64,000 nt of DNA from Streptomyces drozdowiczii (GCF_026167665.1 NZ_CP098740.1:6014001-6078000); one strand, 5' to 3'; shown: positions 17,445-27,841, counted from the stretch's first letter. Numbers and translations are program-made. The notes: generated from the sequence alone by a model not told the origin.

Positions 17445-17930
17445 GTGACGGAGCAGCGGGAGGCGTCGGAGGACGTCTTCATGACCAGGATCGGCCAGGC
17501 GGTCATGCTGCTGCACGGAGGCGACCGGGAGGAGGCCCGCAACCGCTTCACCGTGCTCTGGTCCGAGATCGGCGACGAGGGCGACGCCCTGCACCGGTGC
17601 ACCCTGGCGCACTACATGGCCGATACGCAGGACGACCCGGCCGACGAGCTGGCCTGGGACCTGCGCGCGCTGACCGCCGCCCGCGCCCTGGCCGACGAGG
17701 GAGCGGCCGGCGAGCGGGACGCGCTCGCGATGCGCGCCTTCTACCCGTCGCTGCACCTCAACCTCGCCGCGGACTACATGAAGCTCCAGCGCCCGGGCGC
17801 CGCCCGGGACCACCTGGAGCGGGCCCGGGCGGCCTCGGCGGTGCTGGCCGACGACGGCACGGACGACGGATACGGGGGCGGTGTCCGGGCGGCGATCGGC
17901 CGGCTGGAACGGCGGCTGCGCGAGTGGTGA
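17445..17930 (+). CDS. Tetratricopeptide-like helical protein, unknown role
   Basis: 161 residues from GTG 17445, which is better spaced from AGGAGG (17434-17439) than the GTG three bases earlier. The sequence is helical and alanine/arginine-rich. R-E-E-A-R-N-R-F and L-A-A-D-Y-M-K-L-Q-R-P-G-A-A-R-D-H-L-E-R-A look like degenerate TPR helices. There are no catalytic motifs or membrane segments. I do not know its function. It is convergent with the lipoprotein gene that ends at 17953. Confidence 0.65.
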   Translation: MTEQREASEDVFMTRIGQAVMLLHGGDREEARNRFTVLWSEIGDEGDALHRCTLAHYMADTQDDPADELAWDLRALTAARALADEGAAGERDALAMRAFYPSLHLNLAADYMKLQRPGAARDHLERARAASAVLADDGTDDGYGGGVRAAIGRLERRLREW

Positions 17931-17952
17931 CCGGTGCCTTCGGAGCGCCGCC

Positions 17953-18414
17953 TCACCGCCCGTAGGTGCGGTCGCAGATCCGGGACTGCGGGCTGCCCGT
18001 CGGCCAGTGGCCGTAGCCCCGGCCGAGATCGCACACCCCGGACCCGCCGCCGGGCGCGGGCAGGACCGGCGCGGGGCCGGGCGGGGCGATCCGGCGCGGC
18101 AGCGGCAGGTCCGGGGCGGGCGCGGCCCGGCGCGGCGGCGGAAGCCGCGGTTCGGCGGGACGTGCGGCCGGGCGCCCCGGCGACGGCTTGTGCGCGGCGG
18201 ACGGCGAGGCCGGGCGGGAGGGCTTCGCCTTCGGTACGGCCTCCAGCGTGTCGTGGACCGGCGGCCCGGCGGTCTGCGGGGCCAGGTCATGGGCCGGCCG
18301 GCTGACCCCCGGGCGCGGCGGGGCGGCCGGGTGCGGCTGGACGGACACGCACCCGGACAGGGCCGCGACCGCGAGGCCGACCAGGAGTTTCACGGCGGTT
18401 CTCGTTCGTTGCAC
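17953..18414 (-). CDS. Small proline-rich secreted lipoprotein, hypothetical
   Basis: About 153 residues from GTG 18414 (GTG 18393 is an alternative). The N-terminal hydrophobic stretch K-L-L-V-G-L-A-V-A-A-L-S-G-C ends in a lipobox. The middle is Pro/Ala/Arg-rich with no fold visible. The C-terminus, around V-C-D-L-G-R-G-Y-G and I-C-D-R-T-Y-G, is distinct and has two cysteines that could form a disulfide outside the cell. I know no function for it. Confidence 0.6.
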   Translation of the reverse strand: MQRTRTAVKLLVGLAVAALSGCVSVQPHPAAPPRPGVSRPAHDLAPQTAGPPVHDTLEAVPKAKPSRPASPSAAHKPSPGRPAARPAEPRLPPPRRAAPAPDLPLPRRIAPPGPAPVLPAPGGGSGVCDLGRGYGHWPTGSPQSRICDRTYGR

Positions 18415-18512
18415 GAGATCAACTCTGCGGGGCCGGTGACCGGTCCAGGCCGCCGTCGCCCCCGATCCGCCCGCACGAGTGACGCCGGTCAGCACGGCGC
18501 AGCAACGGCGCG

Positions 18513-19100
18513 TCAGTGCCCCAGCATCCCGCGCAGCAGCTCGCCGAAGCCCGTCCGCAGCTCCGCCTCGCTCGGTACGGAGCGGTGGTAGGAGCCGGCC
18601 GCGCACGAGAACATCAGCCCCTCGCACCAGGCCACCAGGGACAGCGTGTGCCGTTCCGGCTCCGGCGACCCGGCCGCCGTCATCAGCGCCACCAGCGGGG
18701 CGCGGAACTGCATGCCCGTCGCGTCGAAGAACTCCCGCAGCTCGGGGCGGCGGGTCGCCTCCAGCGCCAGTTCGTACCGGCAGACCAGCAGCTCGGGGTG
18801 GTGCGTCAGATAGCGGTGCAGAGCCCTGGCCAGCCCCGCGACCAGCTCGCCGGTGTCCGCGCCCGCCCCGAGCCCGCCGGGCGCGAGGACCCGCCCCTCC
18901 CGCTCCGCGAGCCGTCGCACCGCCGCCTCCAGGAGGGCCTGCCGGGTCCGGGCGTGGTTCGACGTCGAGCCCTGGGGCAGCCCGGCCCGCTCGTCCACCG
19001 CGCGGTGCGTCAGCCCCCGCATGCCGCGCTCCGCGAGGAGGGCGAGGGCGGCGTCGGCGATCAGTTCGGCCCGGTCGGAGCCGGTGGGGCGTGCGGCCAT
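18513..19100 (-). CDS. TetR-family transcriptional regulator
   Basis: 195 residues. The helix-turn-helix lies at about residues 12-58 (A-D-A-A-L-A-L-L-A-E-R-G...Q-G-S-T-S-N-H). The C-terminal part is a ligand-binding helix bundle of unknown specificity. It is divergent from the FAD monooxygenase at 19194; two near-identical palindromes between them are its likely operators. It probably represses both genes until an aromatic-type substrate appears. Confidence 0.87.
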   Translation of the reverse strand: MAARPTGSDRAELIADAALALLAERGMRGLTHRAVDERAGLPQGSTSNHARTRQALLEAAVRRLAEREGRVLAPGGLGAGADTGELVAGLARALHRYLTHHPELLVCRYELALEATRRPELREFFDATGMQFRAPLVALMTAAGSPEPERHTLSLVAWCEGLMFSCAAGSYHRSVPSEAELRTGFGELLRGMLGH

Positions 19101-19120
19101 GGGGTCAACCTACCGTCGCG

Positions 19121-19163
19121 ACTACAGCTGTAGTACGTTGGACCGTGGCACTACAGGTGTAGT
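19121..19163. promoter_or_regulatory. Twin palindromic operators between TetR and monooxygenase genes
   Basis: ACTACAGCTGTAGT (19121-19134) is a perfect 14-base palindrome. ACTACAGGTGTAGT (19150-19163) is the same with one central change. Their starts are 29 bases apart. The second overlaps a plausible -10 region for the plus-strand gene (TTGGAC at 19138-19143). The adjacent TetR protein is the obvious ligand. Confidence 0.7.
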
Positions 19164-19193
19164 TGCCGTGCGCCTCGGACCGGAGGGAAAGTC

Positions 19194-20408
19194 ATGGACA
19201 AGCGCCGTGCGGTCGTCATCGGCAGCGGGGTCGGCGGGCTCACCGCCGCCCTCGCCCTGCACCGATCCGGCTGGCAGGTCACCGTGCTGGAACGCGCCGA
19301 CTCCCTGGAGCCCGTCGGCGCCGGCATCGGACTCGCCCCCAACGCCCAGCGCGCCCTCGACGTCGTCGGCCTCGGCGACGAGATCAGGTCCCTGGCCGCC
19401 TGGCAGGGCGAGGGCGGGATGCGCGCCCCGTCCGGCCGCTGGCTCTCGCGCACCGACGCCTCGGCCGCGGCCGAACGGTTCGGCGGCCCCCTGGTCCTCC
19501 TGCACCGCGCCGTCCTCATCGACCGCATCGCCGCCCGGCTCCCCGCCTCCGCCATCCGCACCGGCTGCCCGGCCCGCCTGACCGACCCGGGCACCGCGGG
19601 CGGCGCCCCCGCCGTCGTCGCCACGCCGGCCGGGGCGATCGAGGCCGAACTCGTCGTCGGCGCCGACGGCATCCACTCCGGCGTCCGCACCGCCCTCTTC
19701 CCGGACGCCCCCGGCCCCTCCTACGCGGGCTTCACCACCTGGCGCGTCGTCGTCCCGGCCCCGGACCGCCCCTTCCCGCCGCACGAGACCTGGGGGCGCG
19801 GCGCGCTCTGGGGCACCCAGCCGCTCAAGGACGGCCGGATCTACGCCTACGCGGCGGCGACCGCCCCCGCCGGGGCCCGGGCGGCCGACGACGAGAAGGC
19901 CGAACTCCTGCGCCGCTTCGGCGACTGGCACGACCCGGTCCCCGAGATCATCGCCGCCACCGCACCGGAGGAGATCCTCCGCAACGACGTGTACCGGATG
20001 GCCGACCCGCTCCCCGCCTTCCACCGGGGCCGCACCGCGCTGCTCGGGGACTCCGCCCACGCCATGGCCCCCACCCTCGGCCAGGGCGGCAACCAGGCCA
20101 TCGAGGACGGCGTCGTCCTCGCCCACCATGTGGCCCCCGCCCGGGACCTGGGCGCCGGCCTCGCCGCGTACACCGCCGACCGGCTGCCGCGCACGTCCGC
20201 CGTCGTCCGCAAGGCCGACCGCGTCTCCCGGCTCATGAGCCTCAGCAGCGCCCCGGCCGTCGCCGCACGCGACTTCCTCATGTCCACCGTTTCGCGGCTC
20301 GGCCCCGGCCTCGTCCTGCGCACCTTCGACGGGATCGCCGACTGGCGGCCCCCGGGCGCCACGTATGCTGCCGGGACGACGGAGGAGGCGCCCGGCACGC
20401 GGCGCTGA
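19194..20408 (+). CDS. FAD-dependent monooxygenase (salicylate/p-hydroxybenzoate hydroxylase-like)
   Basis: 404 residues. The FAD motifs are complete: G-S-G-V-G-G at the N-terminus, V-G-A-D-G-I-H-S (DG motif) and L-L-G-D-S-A-H-A-M (GD motif) with P-T-L-G-Q-G. These class A flavoprotein monooxygenases use NAD(P)H and O2 to hydroxylate aromatic rings. The natural substrate cannot be told. The divergent TetR gene suggests substrate-induced expression. The stop lies 19 bases before a Gfo/Idh/MocA gene that may be cotranscribed. Confidence 0.88.
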   Translation: MDKRRAVVIGSGVGGLTAALALHRSGWQVTVLERADSLEPVGAGIGLAPNAQRALDVVGLGDEIRSLAAWQGEGGMRAPSGRWLSRTDASAAAERFGGPLVLLHRAVLIDRIAARLPASAIRTGCPARLTDPGTAGGAPAVVATPAGAIEAELVVGADGIHSGVRTALFPDAPGPSYAGFTTWRVVVPAPDRPFPPHETWGRGALWGTQPLKDGRIYAYAAATAPAGARAADDEKAELLRRFGDWHDPVPEIIAATAPEEILRNDVYRMADPLPAFHRGRTALLGDSAHAMAPTLGQGGNQAIEDGVVLAHHVAPARDLGAGLAAYTADRLPRTSAVVRKADRVSRLMSLSSAPAVAARDFLMSTVSRLGPGLVLRTFDGIADWRPPGATYAAGTTEEAPGTRR

Positions 20409-20427
20409 CCAGCGAGAGGAACACCCT

Positions 20428-21327
20428 GTGAAGGTCGGCTGCATCGGGCTCGGGGACATCGCGCGGAAGGCGTACCTGCCGGTGCTCGGCACCCTGCCGG
20501 GCATCGAACTCCACCTCCAGACGCGCACCCGGGCCACCCTGGACGAGGTCGCCGCCGCCCACCGCATCCCGGCCGACCGGTGCCACCAGGATCTGGACTC
20601 GCTGCTCGCCCAGGGGCTCGACGCCGCGTTCGTGCACGCCTCGACGGCAGCCCACCCCGAGATCGTGGGCCGACTGCTCGACGCGGGCGTCCCCACGTAC
20701 GTAGACAAGCCGCTCGCGTACACGCTGGAGGAGTCCACCCGCCTGGTGGAGCTGGCCGAGGCGCGCTCCACCGGCCTCGCCGTCGGCTTCAACCGCCGGC
20801 TGGCCCCGGGCTACGCCCAGTGCGCGGAGCACCCGCGCGAGCTGATCCTCCTGCAGAAGAACCGGGTCGGGCTCCCCGAGGAGCCCCGGACCATGGTGTA
20901 CGACGACTTCATCCACGTCGTGGACACCCTGCGCTTTCTGGCGCCCGGCCCGGTCGAGCGCACCGTGGTGAGCGGCCGGCTGGTGGACGGTCTGCTGCAC
21001 CATGTGGTGCTCCAGCTCTCCGGCGACGGCTTCACCGCGATCGGCGCGATGAACCGGCTCAGCGGCTCGACCGAGGAGCGGCTCGAAGTCTCCGGCCAGG
21101 ACTCCAAGCGCGAGGTCCTCAACCTCGCGGAGGTCATCGACCACAAGGGCCAGCCGAGCGTGCGCCGGCGCGGCGACTGGGTGCCGGTGGCCCGTCAGCG
21201 CGGCATCGAGCAGGCCGTCCTGGCCTTCCTGGACGCCGTACGCGAGGGCCACCCGCTGAGCGCCCGGGACGCCCTGGAGACCCACGAACTGTGCGAACGC
21301 GTCCTGCGTGAGCTGAACACGCCCTAG
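20428..21327 (+). CDS. Gfo/Idh/MocA family oxidoreductase
   Basis: 299 residues from GTG 20428, preceded by GAGAGGA. V-G-C-I-G-L-G-D-I-A is the NAD(P) Rossmann motif and Y-V-D-K-P-L-A is the D/E-K-P motif that holds the catalytic lysine. The family reduces or oxidises sugars and inositols; the target here is unknown. The stop TAG shares a CTAG tetranucleotide with the stop of the convergent lnt gene. Confidence 0.85.
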   Translation: MKVGCIGLGDIARKAYLPVLGTLPGIELHLQTRTRATLDEVAAAHRIPADRCHQDLDSLLAQGLDAAFVHASTAAHPEIVGRLLDAGVPTYVDKPLAYTLEESTRLVELAEARSTGLAVGFNRRLAPGYAQCAEHPRELILLQKNRVGLPEEPRTMVYDDFIHVVDTLRFLAPGPVERTVVSGRLVDGLLHHVVLQLSGDGFTAIGAMNRLSGSTEERLEVSGQDSKREVLNLAEVIDHKGQPSVRRRGDWVPVARQRGIEQAVLAFLDAVREGHPLSARDALETHELCERVLRELNTP

Positions 21328-22904
21328 GAAGCCTGCGTCGCGGTTCTCACCGGCCGCGTGCGCCTCCGGGCACGCACCCCTCGTACGCCCTCCGCCGCGC
21401 AGAAGACCGCCAGCACCCCCAGCGCCCCGTACAACGCCCAGTCGCCCAGGCGTACGTAGAGCGTCGTGCCCCGGGCCAGCGGCACCCCGTAGACCGCGGT
21501 CCCGCTGGTGTCCGTGGCGAGCCGGGGTCCGACCGCCTCGCCGTGCGGGCCGTACACCGCGCTCACCCCCGTGAGGGTGGCGTGCACCATCGGGCGGCCG
21601 CTCTCAGCCGCCCGCAGCGCCCCGAGCGAGGCGTGCTGGCCCGGGGCCCAGCCGTGCTGGAAGGACGAGGTGGACGACTGGGCGACCAGGAGCCCCGCCC
21701 CGTCCCGGACCAGACGCCGGCTCATGTCCGGGAACGCGGACTCGAAGCAGACCAGCGGGCCGATGCGCAGCCCGTCCGCACCGGGCACCCGCATCGTGAC
21801 CGGGCCCGTGCCGCGCAGCCGGTCCTCACCCGCCGCCCGGCCCATCGAGGTCGCCCAGCCGAGCGCCGACCGCGCCGGGATGTACTCACCGAACGGCACC
21901 AGCCGCATCTTGTCGTACCGGTCCCCGGTGAGCCCTTGCGGCCCGACCAGCACGGCGCTCTTGAAGATCCCGGTGCGCCCCGCCGCATCGGTCTGCCGGG
22001 CGTCCACGTTCACCAGGACGTCCGCGCCCACCGCCTTCGACAGCGCCGCCAGCCGGGCCGTGACGTCCGGCCGCCGGACCGGATCGACGCCGACGCTGCT
22101 CTCGCCCCACACCACCAGGTCGACGCCCTGGCCGGTGAGCGACCGGGTCAGCTCCTCGCTGAGGGCGAACCGCCGCTGAATGCTGCCCGGTCCCTCCACG
22201 ATCCCGGGCTGCACGACGGCCACCCTGGCCGTCCCCGTCCGTTCCGGCTGCGGCGCCCACACCCAGGCCGCACCGACCACCAGCGCGCCCACCAGGAGCG
22301 ACACGGCGGCCACGACACGCGCGGCGGAGTGCACCAGCAGCACGGTGACCGCCGTGTTCACCGCCACCACCAGCAGGCTCACCAGCCACACCCCGCCCAC
22401 CGAGGCCAGCCGGAGCGCCGGTTCCACCTGCCACTGGCTCGCCCCCAGCAGCCCCCACGGACCGCCCAGCGCCTCCCAGGACCGCACCAGCTCGATCATC
22501 AGCCAGCCGCACGGCACCACGACCACCGCCGCGCCCGCCGCCCACCCGTTCACCGGCCCCCGCAGCAGCCGGTGCGCCAGCAGCCCCCACGGCGCCCACA
22601 GCAGACCGAGCAGCGCCGCGAGGATCACGATGAACACATGCAGGCTCGGCATCAGCCAGTGGTGCACGGCGATCATGTAACCCGTGCCGCCCAGCCACGC
22701 GTCCCGCGCCGCCATGCGCCCCGTCCCGGCGGACCGGACCAGCAACAGCAGCGGGACCAGGCAGACGTAGGCGAACCACCACAGCGAGGGCGCGGGGAAC
22801 GCCAGGGCCGGCAGCGCACCGGCCACCAGCGCGGCGGCCGCGCGCCCCGTGGTCCGGTCCAGCACGCGCGCGCCCCGCTCGCGCCATCCGGTCCACGCAT
22901 CCAT
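21324..22904 (-). CDS. lnt: Apolipoprotein N-acyltransferase
   Basis: 526 residues. An N-terminal block with about six to eight membrane helices (residues 20-215) precedes a nitrilase-like domain. The Glu-Lys-Cys triad is visible at E268 (W-G-E-S-S), K332 (D-K-M-R) and C386 (V-C-F-E-S). The enzyme adds the third acyl chain to lipoproteins at the outer face of the membrane. This window encodes at least three predicted lipoproteins. Streptomyces commonly carry two Lnt copies, so this may be one of two. Confidence 0.92.
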   Translation of the reverse strand: MDAWTGWRERGARVLDRTTGRAAAALVAGALPALAFPAPSLWWFAYVCLVPLLLLVRSAGTGRMAARDAWLGGTGYMIAVHHWLMPSLHVFIVILAALLGLLWAPWGLLAHRLLRGPVNGWAAGAAVVVVPCGWLMIELVRSWEALGGPWGLLGASQWQVEPALRLASVGGVWLVSLLVVAVNTAVTVLLVHSAARVVAAVSLLVGALVVGAAWVWAPQPERTGTARVAVVQPGIVEGPGSIQRRFALSEELTRSLTGQGVDLVVWGESSVGVDPVRRPDVTARLAALSKAVGADVLVNVDARQTDAAGRTGIFKSAVLVGPQGLTGDRYDKMRLVPFGEYIPARSALGWATSMGRAAGEDRLRGTGPVTMRVPGADGLRIGPLVCFESAFPDMSRRLVRDGAGLLVAQSSTSSFQHGWAPGQHASLGALRAAESGRPMVHATLTGVSAVYGPHGEAVGPRLATDTSGTAVYGVPLARGTTLYVRLGDWALYGALGVLAVFCAAEGVRGVRARRRTRPVRTATQAS

Positions 22905-23012
22905 GCCGCACCTCCTCGCCCCGCCCGACGGCAGGTCCGTCCGCCGGCAGGTCCGTCCGCCGTCCGGTCCCGATCTTCTGCCCAGTGTGCGGCAGCGGAC
23001 GCGGCCCGGCCG

Positions 23013-23881
23013 TCAGCAGGGGACGACGGCCACCGGGCCCATCGCGTGCGTGAGTGTCGTGTGCGCCACCGGCGACAGCCCGAGGCCCAGCGACTCACCG
23101 CCCCGGCGCCGCCCGATGACGGTCAGCGACGCCGTCGCGGACGCGGTGACCAGCGTGCGGGTCGCGGAGCCGTTGACCGGCTCCTTCATGACCTCGACCT
23201 GCGGATAGCGAGCCCGCCAGCCGGCCGTCAGCTCGGCCAGCGACCGCTCGGCCGCGTCCGCCGCCGCGTCCCGGTCGAAGACCGGCCCGCCGGACAGCAT
23301 CGACGAGAACATCGTCCAGCCGTGCACGATCCGCAGCCGGGCGCCCGGGTGCGCCGCCGCCGTCTCGAAGGCGAAGTCCAGCACCCCTTCGCTGCTCTCG
23401 TCGGAGGCCACCCCGGCGACGATGTCCGGGAAGACCTCGCCCGCCCCTCCCCGTCCGGCTCCTCGTCGTCCCGGCCGCCGTGCACGATCACCACGGGGCA
23501 CTTCGCCATGGACGCCGTCGCCAGGCTGTTGGACCCCAGCATCAGGGACCGGAAACCGCCGAGGCCCCGCGAGCCGAGCACCAGCAGCGAGGCGTCCCGG
23601 CTCAGCGAGACCAGCGCCGCCGACGGGAAGTCGAGCGGGGCGAGCGTCGAGGGCCGCAGCCCCGGAGCGGCCTGCGCGACCCGGCGCACGGCCGAGGCCA
23701 GCAGCTCGCCCGCCTCCCGCTCCTGCACCTCCTGGTCGGTGCGCCGGGCCAGCTGCCGCACATGCACGACGAGCAGCGGCCATCCTCGTACGACCGCCTC
23801 ACGGGCCGCCCAGTCCAGCGCGTCCCAGCTGTGCGAGGAGCCGTCGACCGCCGCGATCACGGGAAGCTCGGTGCCGCTCAT
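23013..23881 (-). pseudogene. Tandem-domain universal stress protein, frameshifted as written
   Basis: ATG ends at 23881. The first UspA domain (V-I-A-A-V-D-G-S-S to V-V-I-V-H-G) includes G-S-R-G-L-G-G-F, a nucleotide-binding loop. The second domain (V-A-G-V-A-S-D-E-S-S to G-P-V-A-V-V-P-C) is in another frame. The frames rejoin if one G is restored in the run at about 23439-23446. That would give roughly 289 residues, the normal two-domain length. Family members bind ATP and help in hypoxic or stationary survival. The break looks like a sequencing error of the kind seen repeatedly here. Confidence 0.82.
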
Positions 23882-24032
23882 GGGTTCCTCTCCGCCGTCC
23901 GGACCTGCTCCGTACGGTACGGCGGCGCGGGCACCGGTGCCGAGGCGGAGGCGGCCGTCCGGGCCCCGGCACGGCATGACCTCGCACGTCGTTGTCCCTC
24001 TGGGCCGGTCCGGCTGCGCCTATGCTCGCGGT

Positions 24033-24410
24033 ATGGAGCAGAGCGAAGTGGTGAAGCGTGTGGTCGGCATCCTCACCGAAGCGGGGGAGATGCGCCGGCT
24101 GCTGGAGGAGAACCCGGACCGCGAAGACGCCGACACCGACTCGACCGTGGTGACCGCCCTACTCAACGAGACCATGCCCCGGATCGCCATCCCGGAGGAC
24201 GCCACCGTCGAGGACGTGGTGGTGGTCGTCGGACGCGAGGTCGGCGGCGCGGTGGAACAGCTCGTCGGGGCGTTCACCCTGGCGTTCGCCATGCTGGCCC
24301 AGGTCCACGACTCCGGGCAGACGGACGTCACCTCGGCGGACGTCCTTCAGGACCTCGCCCTGCGCGCCGAGCAGTTCGGCGCCGAGGGCCCCGGCGACGC
24401 GGAGATCTGA
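24033..24410 (+). CDS. Conserved small acidic protein, unknown
   Basis: 125 residues, strongly acidic. I-A-I-P-E-D-A-T-V-E-D-V-V-V-V-V-G-R-E-V-G-G and a long amphipathic helix can be seen, but no known motif. The box TATGCT (24021-24026) lies seven bases before the ATG, so the transcript is probably leaderless. A terminator follows at once. Function unknown. Confidence 0.68.
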   Translation: MEQSEVVKRVVGILTEAGEMRRLLEENPDREDADTDSTVVTALLNETMPRIAIPEDATVEDVVVVVGREVGGAVEQLVGAFTLAFAMLAQVHDSGQTDVTSADVLQDLALRAEQFGAEGPGDAEI

Positions 24411-24415
24411 CGCGG

Positions 24416-24448
24416 GGTGCCGCCCCCGGTCACGGCCGGGGCGGCACC
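24416..24448. terminator. Bidirectional terminator hairpin
   Basis: GGTGCCGCCCC (24416-24426) pairs with GGGGCGGCACC (24438-24448), an 11-base stem between the converging 24033 gene and uppP. Confidence 0.7.
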
Positions 24449-24457
24449 GTACGCACG

Positions 24458-25330
24458 TCAGCCCGCGGACTCGCCCGCGTGCGGGGACAGCGCGCCCGCG
24501 CCGACGAGAATGAAGAGCAGCACGCCCAGGACGATCCGGTAGATCACGAACGGCATGAAGCTCTTCGTCGTGATGAACTTCATGAACCAGGCGATGACCG
24601 CGTATCCCACCCCGAACGCGATGACCGTCGCGAAGATCGTCGGGCCCCACGCGACGTGCCCCTCGCCCGCGTCCTTCAGCTCGAAGACGCCCGAGGCGAG
24701 CACCGCCGGGACCGCCAGCAGGAACGAGTAACGCGCCGCCGCCTCCCGGGTGTAGCCCATCAGCAGACCGCCGCTGATCGTGGCGCCGGACCGCGAGACG
24801 CCGGGGACGAGGGCCATCGCCTGGCAGCAGCCGTAGATCAGGCCGTCCTTGACGCCCAGTTCGCGCAGGGTCTTGCGCTGCTTGCCGGCCCGGTGCCTGC
24901 CGCCCTTCTCGTCGCGGGCGGCCATCCGGTCCGCGACGCCGAGCACGATGCCCATCACGATCAGGGTGGTGGCGATCAGCCGCAGATCGCGGAACGGGCC
25001 CTCGATCTGGTCCTGGAACGCCAGGCCCAGCACGCCGATCGGGATGGAGCCGACGATGACCAGCCACCCCATCTTGGCGTCGTGGTCGCCGCGCATCGAA
25101 CGGTCCGTCAGCGACCGGAACCACGCCGAGACGATCCGCGCGATGTCCTTGCGGAAGTAGATGAGGACCGCGGCCTCCGTGCCGATCTGGGTGATCGCGG
25201 TGAAGGCCGCGCCCGGGTCCTGCCAGTCGGCGAACGCCGCGGTGAGCCGCAGATGCGCGCTGGAGGAGATCGGCAGGAACTCGGTCAGTCCCTGGACGAG
25301 GCCGAGGACGAACGATTCGAACCAGCTCAT
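24458..25330 (-). CDS. uppP: Undecaprenyl-diphosphatase
   Basis: 290 residues with about eight membrane helices. The two BacA/UppP active-site motifs are present: G-L-T-E-F-L-P-I-S-S-S-A-H-L near the N-terminus and P-G-V-S-R-S-G-A-T in the middle. It dephosphorylates undecaprenyl diphosphate to recycle the lipid carrier for cell-wall synthesis, and family members give bacitracin resistance. Length and motifs are standard. Confidence 0.95.
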   Translation of the reverse strand: MSWFESFVLGLVQGLTEFLPISSSAHLRLTAAFADWQDPGAAFTAITQIGTEAAVLIYFRKDIARIVSAWFRSLTDRSMRGDHDAKMGWLVIVGSIPIGVLGLAFQDQIEGPFRDLRLIATTLIVMGIVLGVADRMAARDEKGGRHRAGKQRKTLRELGVKDGLIYGCCQAMALVPGVSRSGATISGGLLMGYTREAAARYSFLLAVPAVLASGVFELKDAGEGHVAWGPTIFATVIAFGVGYAVIAWFMKFITTKSFMPFVIYRIVLGVLLFILVGAGALSPHAGESAG

Positions 25331-25517
25331 GGGGCTTGGGCCATCCCGGGATACTCGTGCACCGGCCGCCGGCGTCGGGCGCAGGCGGCGTGCGGTTTGC
25401 GGTCACGCGAGAACAGGGCCCGGCCGGGCCCTGTCTCGTCTGTCGGTCGCGGGCAGCGTATCGCCCCCGGGTGAACGACCGGCGACACCCCCCGCGCGCC
25501 CCGCCCCGTCGCCGCCC

Positions 25518-26227
25518 TCAGCCGCCCAGGCGGTGACGGCGGCGCCAGGCGACCACGGCGGCTCCGGCCCCCGTCAGCACGATGAAGCCCATCGCCGCCA
25601 GGAACGCGGGCGAGGTCGGCGACGACGCCTCGCTGCCCGCCACCACATAGGCGGCGGTGTTCGGGATCGAGCCCAGGCCCGTCGCCACCAGGAACGGCGG
25701 ATAGCCCATGCGCGAGACGGCCGCGCAGTAGTTGGCGGCGGCGAACGGCACGCCGGGGAAGAGCCGCAGCGCCAGCATCGAGCGGAAGCCGTGCCGGCTC
25801 AGCTGCCCGTCCGCCGCCCGCAGCCAGCGCCCCCGCACCAGGGTCCGCAGCGCTTCCTGGCCCAGGACCCGGCCGAGCATGAAGGAGACCCCCGCGCCCA
25901 GCACCGTCCCGCCGATCGCCGCCGCGAGCCCCGCCTGCGCCCCGAACAGGGCTCCCGCCGCGAGGTTCAGCAGCGGACGCGGCACGAACGCCACCGTGCA
26001 GACGCTGTACGCGAGCCCGAAGAGCACCACCGCCATGGAACCGCCGCTCAGCTCCCCGAGTCTCCCGGAGGCCAGCAGCCGCTGCGGTTCGAGCAGCAGC
26101 ATGGCCGTGGCGGCGGCCAGCAGCACGGCGACGAGCAGTGAGAGCCGGGACCACGGCGACAGCAGCACCCGCGTGCAGCGCACGGCGAGGCGGGGGCGGG
26201 CCGGGTGTCGGGGACGACGTCGAGCAT
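25518..26227 (-). CDS. TVP38/TMEM64 (SNARE-associated) family membrane protein, 5' end probably frameshifted
   Basis: The open part shows several membrane helices and the family core F-V-P-R-P-L-L-N-L-A-A-G-A-L-F-G and F-P-G-V-P-F-A-A-A-N-Y. Family members are flippase/scramblase-like membrane proteins. Read without change, the frame can only start at GTG 26186 or 26168, inside the N-terminal tail. If one C is restored in the C-run complementary to 26192-26196, the frame reaches ATG 26227. That ATG has a TACTCT -10 box seven bases upstream, as in other leaderless genes here. The protein would then begin M-L-D-V-V-P-D-T-R-P. Confidence 0.75.
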
Positions 26228-26364
26228 TCGGGGAGAGTAACCGACAAAGGTGTGTGATCGCCGTAATGTGCCTCCGCCGACCTCCCCGGCGACCCGCGCC
26301 CAATCCCCGTACGGCCCGCCGTAATTCGCTCGACGGCGGGCGCCCCCTCGGAGATGATCGGCGC

Positions 26365-26499
26365 ATGTTCCGGTACGCCTTCCTCGCAGCGCCGTCCGCA
26401 GTCGCGGACGCGCCGAAGGCTGCCGTGTGCGCACTCGCAGCAGTCGTCGCCGCAGCGGTCACCGCTGCCGCAGCGCCCCTCGGCGGCGCCCGAAGCTGA
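26365..26499 (+). CDS. Possible 44-residue leader peptide upstream of tuf
   Basis: A short frame M-F-R-Y-A-F-L-A...G-G-A-R-S ends right at a strong hairpin before the EF-Tu gene. It is alanine-rich and has a hydrophobic segment. No clear ribosome site precedes it. It may be a real small protein or leader, or chance in GC-rich DNA. Confidence 0.25.
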   Translation: MFRYAFLAAPSAVADAPKAAVCALAAVVAAAVTAAAAPLGGARS

Positions 26500-26540
26500 C
26501 CCTCCCCCGACTGTCCGGCGGACCCCGCGAGGGGAGGGTC
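26498..26540 (+). terminator. Hairpin ahead of the EF-Tu paralogue (terminator or attenuator)
   Basis: GACCCTCCCC (26498-26507) pairs exactly with GGGGAGGGTC (26531-26540). The 23-base loop holds a smaller GTCC/GGAC hairpin. It stands 52 bases before ATG 26593. It may end an upstream transcript or reduce read-through into tuf. Confidence 0.55.
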
Positions 26541-26592
26541 GGCCGGGCCCCGGGGTCCTCACGTCACGCTTCGCATCCCAAGGAATGAACCC

Positions 26593-27762
<1,170 letters not shown>

Positions 27763-27777
27763 GCCGTACCGGCCTTG

Positions 27778-27813
27778 GGGCCCGTCTTCCCCGACCCCGG
27801 GGGAGGCGGGCCC
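27778..27813 (+). terminator. Terminator after tuf3
   Basis: GGGCCCG (27778-27784) pairs with CGGGCCC (27807-27813) and TCCCC (27788-27792) with GGGGA (27800-27804), with small internal loops. Confidence 0.55.
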
Positions 27814-27841
27814 GTCCACCGGGAGCCCGCACAATGGGGGA

